Origin: Pyropia haitanensis
Taxonomy: Eukaryota; Rhodophyta; Bangiophyceae; Bangiales; Bangiaceae
DNA: 64,000 nucleotides
Reading direction: 5' to 3'
NCBI GenBank assembly: GCA_008729055.1
Contig: SDUX01000006.1
Location: forward strand, 3,770,842 to 3,834,841
Program-made: the position numbers and the translations under genes
Shown here: positions 58,741 to 64,000 of the stretch, one piece after another
How positions within the stretch are numbered: position 1 is the stretch's first letter
Layout of the letters: every line of letters begins with the position of its first letter
The notes under the pieces: model-generated
Seen by the model: only the letters and a program-made list of their open reading frames with translations
Database searches by the model: none
What the model was told of the DNA's origin: nothing

Positions 58741-59079
58741 CCCCCGTCCCTCTGGTTCAGCCTTTTGTGCAGATGCACCCCCATATGTGGGTCGTGTCCT
58801 TCAGGACGGCCACGTGTCTGAGGCATTACTCGGCCAAGCCGGCCACGTGGGCTCATGACCACCTACCCTCGGGGGGTGGTCGGCCAACTGGCACCGCGCT
58901 ACCAGTGTAACCAAGCTCTATGGCAACGACCATGGATGCCATGAGCACGACGACCCCTGAAGGGGTCGATGCAAAAGGTTTTGACGACGGTGACGACCAT
59001 TGTCGTCATCGTCACGGACGTTCGTCCCCCCATCCCCGGCGGCGGTGTCCCCACCGAGAATGAAATGTATGGGGAAGAA
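58741..59079. other. LTR-N internal region, no gene
   Basis: Unremarkable sequence between the repeat block and the tRNA-like sequence, with a GACGACGGTGACGAC-rich stretch near 58980-59010. Confidence 0.5.
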
Positions 59080-59149
59080 GACGCCCGGGGGTTTGAACCC
59101 CTAACCTCTTGCGCTCTAAGCAAAAGCGCTGCCACTAGGCCATCACACC
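59080..59149 (-). tRNA. tRNA-like sequence, probable pseudogene
   Basis: On the minus strand the 70 bases contain a good internal Pol III A box (TGGCCTAGTGG) and B box (GGTTCAAACCC) at tRNA spacing, an anticodon hairpin with 5-bp stem CGCTT/GAGCG and loop TTGCTTA, giving anticodon GCT if functional, and a T arm with loop TTCAAAC. The acceptor ends (GGTGTGA and GGGCGTC) pair poorly and include two mismatches, and position 37 is T rather than a purine. There is no long variable arm as a real serine tRNA would have. A tRNA-derived relic inside LTR-N copy 1. Confidence 0.6.
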
Positions 59150-61631
59150 ATGCCACACTGCGGCATCAAGCACATATTATTCATGCGCTTGTTGCAGCGT
59201 ATCCAAGCCCTGCACGTTTAAGCGTTGCCGGGCCGGGCATCATCGCGCGGGCATGCACCATCATCGGCATCTTCACGTGCAATGCTGATGGGGTCCCCAT
59301 ATGGGTGGTCCCAGCCCCTCAGTGAGCACCGTCAACCACAAGTAACCCATCTACGTGCCCCGTGGGGACCGCGCTCGCCATCTGGCGAGCGCGGAGGCGA
59401 CATGGGGGTCGGATCATGTCCGAGACGACCCCATATCAGCCCACCACCCACGAGGGGGGTCCAACCCGCACACGCTTAAGCGTTGCGGGCCCACGCATCA
59501 CCCTGTCGGCATGAACCATCACCATAATCTGCATAAGCAGCGCCGACCGGGATCCCGTATGGGTACTCCCAGCCCATCAATGGGCATGGGTACCCACGCC
59601 AAGCCACGTAAGTGCCCTCAGCGAAGGGGGGCCCTGCGTCCTCCCATCCCCTCTATCGCAGGCGGGCTTCCCTGCACCGACCCCGGCGGCTGCTTATGCA
59701 GCGCAGGCGGGCGCCCAGTATGGGTACGCTCCCCAGTCGAGCGGGCAAGGTCAACCACCGTCTTCCCATGGCGGTGGCTCGGGGGCGGGGCCCTCCCATG
59801 GATACGGGGGGCCTCCTTCCGGTCCCCCTCACCGGGGTGCCGTGGCTACTAAGAGCCGTGTGTGAGACCCGAGGGTCTCTTTGTTCTTGCTTGTCGTCCC
59901 CGAGGGAACATGTGCATGGAGGGGGTGGGTAGCATGCATGTTGTGGTAGGTCACAGGGAAGGTGGCATAGTAAACCCCTTATGACATAGCTTCCACCCGG
60001 CGTAACCCGGGTGGTCACCTGCCTTCGGAAAAGGACCGGCCGGCGTCCCACGCGTCAGGTGGAAGGCCGCTAGGCCTTGGCATGGGGGGGATCCCGCTGA
60101 AACGGGACCATAAGGAGAAACCCCCCCCCCACGACCGCCGCAAAGCAGCGATCCCGCAGTGTCCCCACAACACAGCAAATAGCAGTCCACCCCATATTTA
60201 GGGCGGGTCCTGTCGGAATTAACCCGAGTGGCCTCACCCTCCATTTTCTGGGTCGCAAACCCCTTTCTCAGGGGCCGGCCCCCGGCTCTCCTGGTCCCAT
60301 GCCAGGGTCCTCGTAGGGTTTGGCGGCGACATCCCGCCGTATGGCGAGGGTGTCACAGCCTGGGTTCGCGCGGCTGTCCCTAAGGGGCAGGCCGCGTCCA
60401 ATGTCACCCCACCCCCACATCGGGGGAAGGGTGCACTGAGATGCCTGACGGGTTGAAGACGTCCCGTCAGGCAGGTTCCGGGGACGAGGGCTAGCTTACC
60501 CTCTACCGCTTAAGCGGTCCCCCTGTCACCCCACGCCTCAGTGGGCGCCACATCCCTTGGCGGGCGTCTGCCCGCAACCCACCTCAGTGCGCTTAAACGC
60601 AGCGGGCCCCCCATTCCCCAGGACGAGGGATGACCTGGCTCTCTAGGGGGGGGTACCCGCACCTCCTGGTCCTCTCCCCATCATGGGAAGGGGACCACCA
60701 ACCAGTAGGGGCAGCGTGCGGTGTGATGACCTGACTGAGCAGGCCACCACGCCGACACCATATGGAGGGGCCCCGTGTGAGTGGCATGCCTTGAAGCAAT
60801 GCCAAGCCATCAACAGCTCGGTACCCAATCCTACCGCCCCGTCTTCACGGGACGGGCACGGGGCAACGGCGAGAACGTCCCTGCCACCGCTACAGGCGTT
60901 ACCCAGAGAAAGCCCACGGCCCATAGGCCGAGGGGATATAGGTCTAGGCCAACAGAAAACCAACACTATGGCCACAGGACGGCACCCTGACCCGGGAGGC
61001 CAACCCCCTTCCGGGTCGGTACACCCCTGACAAGGGGTGCCTTAAGATCACCGCCTGGCTCGAGGTCTCGCGCCTCTCCGCCCGTACACCCCCCATCTGG
61101 GGGTAGCCTCCAAAGACCGCCTGGCTCGAGGTCTCGCGCCTCTCCGCCAATACACCCCCCATACGGGGGTAGCCTTAAGCATGTATGTCGCAGCACGCAA
61201 CCATGGGGTGGCGGCGCAACCTCCGTCACATGACGGCTGCTGCAGTCGCCGAAGTGAGAGGCATCCTCCCCCTCGGGGGACGCGCCCGGAGCGTTCCCCG
61301 GCGCCGTAGCCTACACCGACTACCGGATTCTGCTCGGAGGCAGGCCCGTACGCGGACCCTATTGGTGCCCACGCCGAGTGGCCATCTCGATCCCCTGCCC
61401 ACGCCCACAGTGGGAGGAACACGGGGACCGCGCCGGCTCCCCCCCTGTATTCGGCGCCAAACAAGGTTGACGGACCCCCTCCCGAGGGAGGAGCAACAGA
61501 CAGCAACCAGGACAGCAACCAACGTAGTCACCCCCGAGAGAAGGACAGCCAGAAGAAAGTCAGAGCAAGGGTAAAAGCCCACCAAAAGGGCAGAGGTGGG
61601 GAGACCCAGCTGATCAGGAAGGGTGTTCCCC
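59150..61631. other. LTR-N internal region, no gene
   Basis: Short repeated motifs such as CGCTTAAGCG-type palindromes (about 60508) and CCCATATGGG-like dyads (59291, 59560). No coding potential in any frame. The segment 60075-61631 is shared with copy 2. Confidence 0.7.
61050..61182. repeat. Roughly 66-bp tandem duplication
   Basis: Two units, each with CCGCCTGGCTCGAGGTCTCG, CGCCTCTCCGCC and CACCCCCCAT followed by GGGGGTAGCC. A related pair occurs in copy 2 at about 62650-62750. Confidence 0.85.
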
Positions 61632-61650
61632 ATCCCCTGCTGCTCCACCA
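61632..61650 (-). promoter_or_regulatory. LTR-N copy 1 primer-binding site
   Basis: Minus-strand TGGTGGAGCAGCAGGGGAT, two bases inside the 5' LTR, identical over 19 bases to the Ty3-1 site. Confidence 0.88.
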
Positions 61651-61652
61651 AA

Positions 61653-62292
61653 TGTGGAGGACTTCCGACCTTACCCGTAGGAAAGGGGCTATCCCTTCTC
61701 GAGGGGAACCCTGGGTGTAGACCCTAGAGCAAGTACCGCAGGAGCTTTAAGCCACCGCTCTAGGCGGGGGCGTCCAAGTCGGGGAGCAAGAGGGTAACGC
61801 AAGGTTGATTTTATCGAAGGGGCAAGCAACGGGCAAAGCCCCCGCGCATATATACCCTCTCTGGCCCCCGGCCAGAGCCGCCGAAGGGGCCCCAGACGCG
61901 GGCCAGCACACGCACACGCAATCGACCAATCACACGCTAATGGAACACTCTGGAACCCATATACACGCAAAATCCCCTCCAAAGGGGAATTCCCCTCACA
62001 ATCCATAAGTACAAGTACAAGCCGGAATAATCCAGCAAGGATCTTCTCCGTCACCATTCCACCGGGTGCCGTCACATATCGGGATAGGCCAGATGGCCCG
62101 TCCCGTATCTCGGCTCCTCCTCCCCGTCCTCCAGGGGGGGTCGGACGGGATGACCTGGCAGGCCCCGCCCCTGAGGGAGGGGCCGCCCCAGACAGCCTGA
62201 TTGGCTGCCGGGAGAGGTCGCCACAGTCCGCCTCCCCAGCTGGGGAGGAACCATTGGGCGCTCGGGCGCGGGGTGCACAGACAACCCCCACA
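61653..62292 (-). repeat. LTR-N copy 1 5' LTR (640 bp)
   Basis: Near identical to 56874-57513; followed outward by the TSD CTGTC (62293-62297). Confidence 0.95.
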
Positions 62293-62297
62293 CTGTC
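62293..62297. repeat. Target-site duplication CTGTC (right) of LTR-N copy 1
   Basis: A perfect match to 56869-56873. Confidence 0.95.
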
Positions 62298-64000
62298 TGT
62301 TGCTGCTCCCTCGGGAGGGGGCCCGTGAACTCTGTTTGTCGTCGAATATAGAGGAAAAGCCGGCGCGGCCCCCGTGTTGCCCCCACTGTGAGCGTGGGCA
62401 GGGGATCAAGACTCTTATCGGCGTGGGCTCATATTAGGTCCGCGTACGGGCCTGCCTCCGAGCAGACCCCGGTAGTCAATGTGCGCTACGGCGTTGGGGA
62501 ACGCTCCGGGCGCGTCCCCTGAGGGGGAGGATGCCTCTCACTTCGGCGACTGCAGCAGCAGTCGCTTGATGGAGGTTGCGCCGTCACCCTATGGTTGCGT
62601 GTTGAGACATATACGTTTTAAACTATTCCCACATGAGGGGTGTTGGCGGAGATTCGCGAGACCTCGAGCCAGGAGGTCTCTTGAAGCTACCCCCATATGA
62701 AAGGAGTACGGGCGGAGAGGCGCGAGACCTCGAGCCAAGAGGTGATTTTCAGGCACCCCTTGTAGAGAGTGTACCGACCCGGAAGGGGGATGGGCCTTCC
62801 GAGTCCGGGTACCGTCCTGTTGCCACAGCGGAGGTTCTATGTCGGCTTACTCCTGTTTCCCCTCGGCCTCTGGGCCGGGGGATTTCTGTGGACGACGATC
62901 GCGGCGATAGCAGGGGCGTTCTCGCCTTTGCCCAGTGCCCGTCCCGTCAAGACGGGGCGGTGGGGTTGGGTACAGAGTGCTGATGGCTTGGCATAGCTTT
63001 GAGGCATGCTGCTTGTACGGGGTTTCACCATAAGGTGTTGACGTCGAGGCCCGTTTAGCCAGGTCATGACGCCCTTGGCTGCCCCTACTGCTGGGTGGTC
63101 CCCTGCCCACGATGGGTAGAGGACCAGGTGACGCGGTTACACACCCCTTCTAGAAAGCCAGGTCACCCCTTGGCCTGGGGGATGGGGTGTCCGCTGCGCT
63201 TAAGCGCGCTGAGATGGGTTGCGGGCTGACGCCCGCCAGCGGATATGCCGCCTTCTGAGGCGTGGGGAGACCGGGGACCGCTTAAGCGGTAAAGGGAAGC
63301 TTACCTCTCATCCCCGGAACCTGCTTGACGGGACGTCTTAATCCCGTCGAGCAAATCAATGAACCCTTACCCCGATGAGGGGGTGGGGTGACGTAGGACG
63401 CGGCCTGCCCCTTGGGACAGCCGCGCGCACCCAAGCTGTGACACCCTCGCCATACGGCGGGATGTCGCCGCCAAACCGAATGAGGGCCCTGACATGGGAC
63501 CAGGACAGCCGCGGTCCGATCCCTAAGAACGGGGCTGGCTACTCATAAAAGTGGGTGAGACCACTCGGGTTGATTCCGTCAGGACCCGCCCTAAATATGG
63601 GGTGGACTGTTATTTTCTGTGTTGTGGGGACACGGCGGAATCGCTGCTGTGCGGCGGTCGTGGGGGTTGGAATTATCCTTATGGTCCCGTTTCTGTATCG
63701 TTATTGGCCCACGTGGGCCCACCGGTCCGCAAGCCCAGCGTACGATGGAGGTCCTCTGAAAGGAACGGCCCCGGGTGCCCCACAAGTCTTGCCCGCTCGC
63801 GTCGGGCGAAGGGGAAAGGCAGAGAGCCCAAGAAGGAAAGCAAGCCCAAAGAACCGTTGGTTTATTAGAAGGGTCCGAGCTGGGCCGACAAGGCACCCCT
63901 AAAAAGCCCACAAAGGGCCCACCAGGGCACCCAGAGACCCGACCCCGAGAGGCACACCAGGCCACCCCAGGGCCGGTGCCAGCGCGGTAGCGACTCCGGG
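62298..64000 (+). other. LTR-N copy 2 internal region, no gene
   Basis: Continuation of copy 2 after the insertion. It has no coding potential. 62298-63690 is homologous to copy 1 in inverse orientation; 63690-64000 is not found elsewhere in the window. Confidence 0.75.

Larger units (their letters stand above)
56874..62292 (-). mobile_element. LTR-N copy 1: complete non-autonomous LTR retrotransposon
   Basis: A 5.4-kb element with two 640-bp LTRs, perfect 5-bp TSD, primer site and polypurine tract, but a 4.1-kb internal region without gag, protease, RT or integrase motifs in any frame. This is the plan of large retrotransposon derivatives (LARDs), which depend on proteins of an autonomous element. 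The primer site is identical to that of Ty3-1, and both have TG...CA ends and 5-bp TSDs, so a Ty3-1-like element is a candidate helper. It is inserted in the leader of LTR-N copy 2 in opposite orientation. Confidence 0.92.
56083..64000 (+). mobile_element. LTR-N copy 2: non-autonomous LTR retrotransposon, plus orientation, runs off the window
   Basis: 5' LTR 56083-56719, primer site 56722-56740, and internal sequence 56741-56873 that resumes at 62298 after the insertion of LTR-N copy 1. 62298-63690 matches the reverse complement of copy 1 (61600-60080): the same LTR-proximal leader, the same ACCGCTTAAGCGGT palindrome (about 63277) and the same CCTAAATATGGGGTGGACTG stretch. After about 63690 the copies differ. 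No gag or pol is present in the visible part. The 3' LTR and TSD lie beyond the window. Confidence 0.85.

Noticed and set aside
57422..58910. Pro/Ala/Arg/Gln-rich ORFs in LTR-N
   Set aside because: Encoded by the 27-bp tandem repeat and equally open in several frames.

Overview
The window looks like accessory, transposon-packed nuclear DNA of a very GC-rich eukaryote. Most of it is made of long-terminal-repeat (LTR) and tyrosine-recombinase retrotransposons, with long G/C homopolymers, CCG/GGC trinucleotide runs and proline/alanine-rich frames. No bacterial operon signals or introns stand out. A bangiophyte red macroalga (Porphyra/Pyropia type) fits best; a GC-rich green alga is the main alternative. 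This is inference from composition and element types.

Layout. 1-7.3 kb: possible host coding fragments, all broken or obscured by homopolymers. They are armadillo (ARM)/HEAT-like helices on both strands, an unrecognised plus-strand ORF, a possible four-helix membrane protein antisense to it, a 40-bp minisatellite and a class-3-lipase-like fragment. 7.4-11.8 kb: plus-strand DIRS-like retroelement (here DIRS-A) with gag, RT-RNase H-methyltransferase-like ORF and a truncated tyrosine recombinase, all carrying internal stops. 11.8-15.5 kb: a G-quadruplex-prone minisatellite, a Ty1/copia RNase H remnant (minus) and an alanine-rich ORF. 15.8-31.8 kb: minus-strand DIRS-like element (DIRS-B) split inside its recombinase gene by a Ty3/gypsy chromovirus (Ty3-1, 16953-27627) with 392-bp LTRs and a perfect 5-bp target-site duplication (TSD). 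32.8-35.1 kb: C-rich minisatellite with a solo LTR inside. 35.9-46.4 kb: a second, decayed chromovirus (Ty3-2). 46.4-56.1 kb: a minisatellite, a decayed MULE-like transposase pseudogene, and unrecognised less GC-rich DNA. 56.1-64 kb: two copies, in opposite orientation, of a non-autonomous LTR family (LTR-N), one inserted into the other with a perfect TSD.

The most notable signals are in the chromoviruses. Both Ty3-1 and Ty3-2 carry a pair of overlapping ORFs on the strand opposite gag-pol, between integrase and the 3' LTR. The second ORF of each pair can be aligned by eye to the other, which suggests a conserved antisense module. Ty3-1 also has, after its chromodomain, a C-terminal domain that matches the methyltransferase-like domain of the DIRS elements in this window, with the NPPF motif lost.

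Many internal stops in these elements sit where tryptophan is expected or plausible. All LTR families here use a primer-binding site beginning TGGTGGA two bases inside the LTR, and the non-autonomous LTR-N family shares its 19-base site exactly with Ty3-1.
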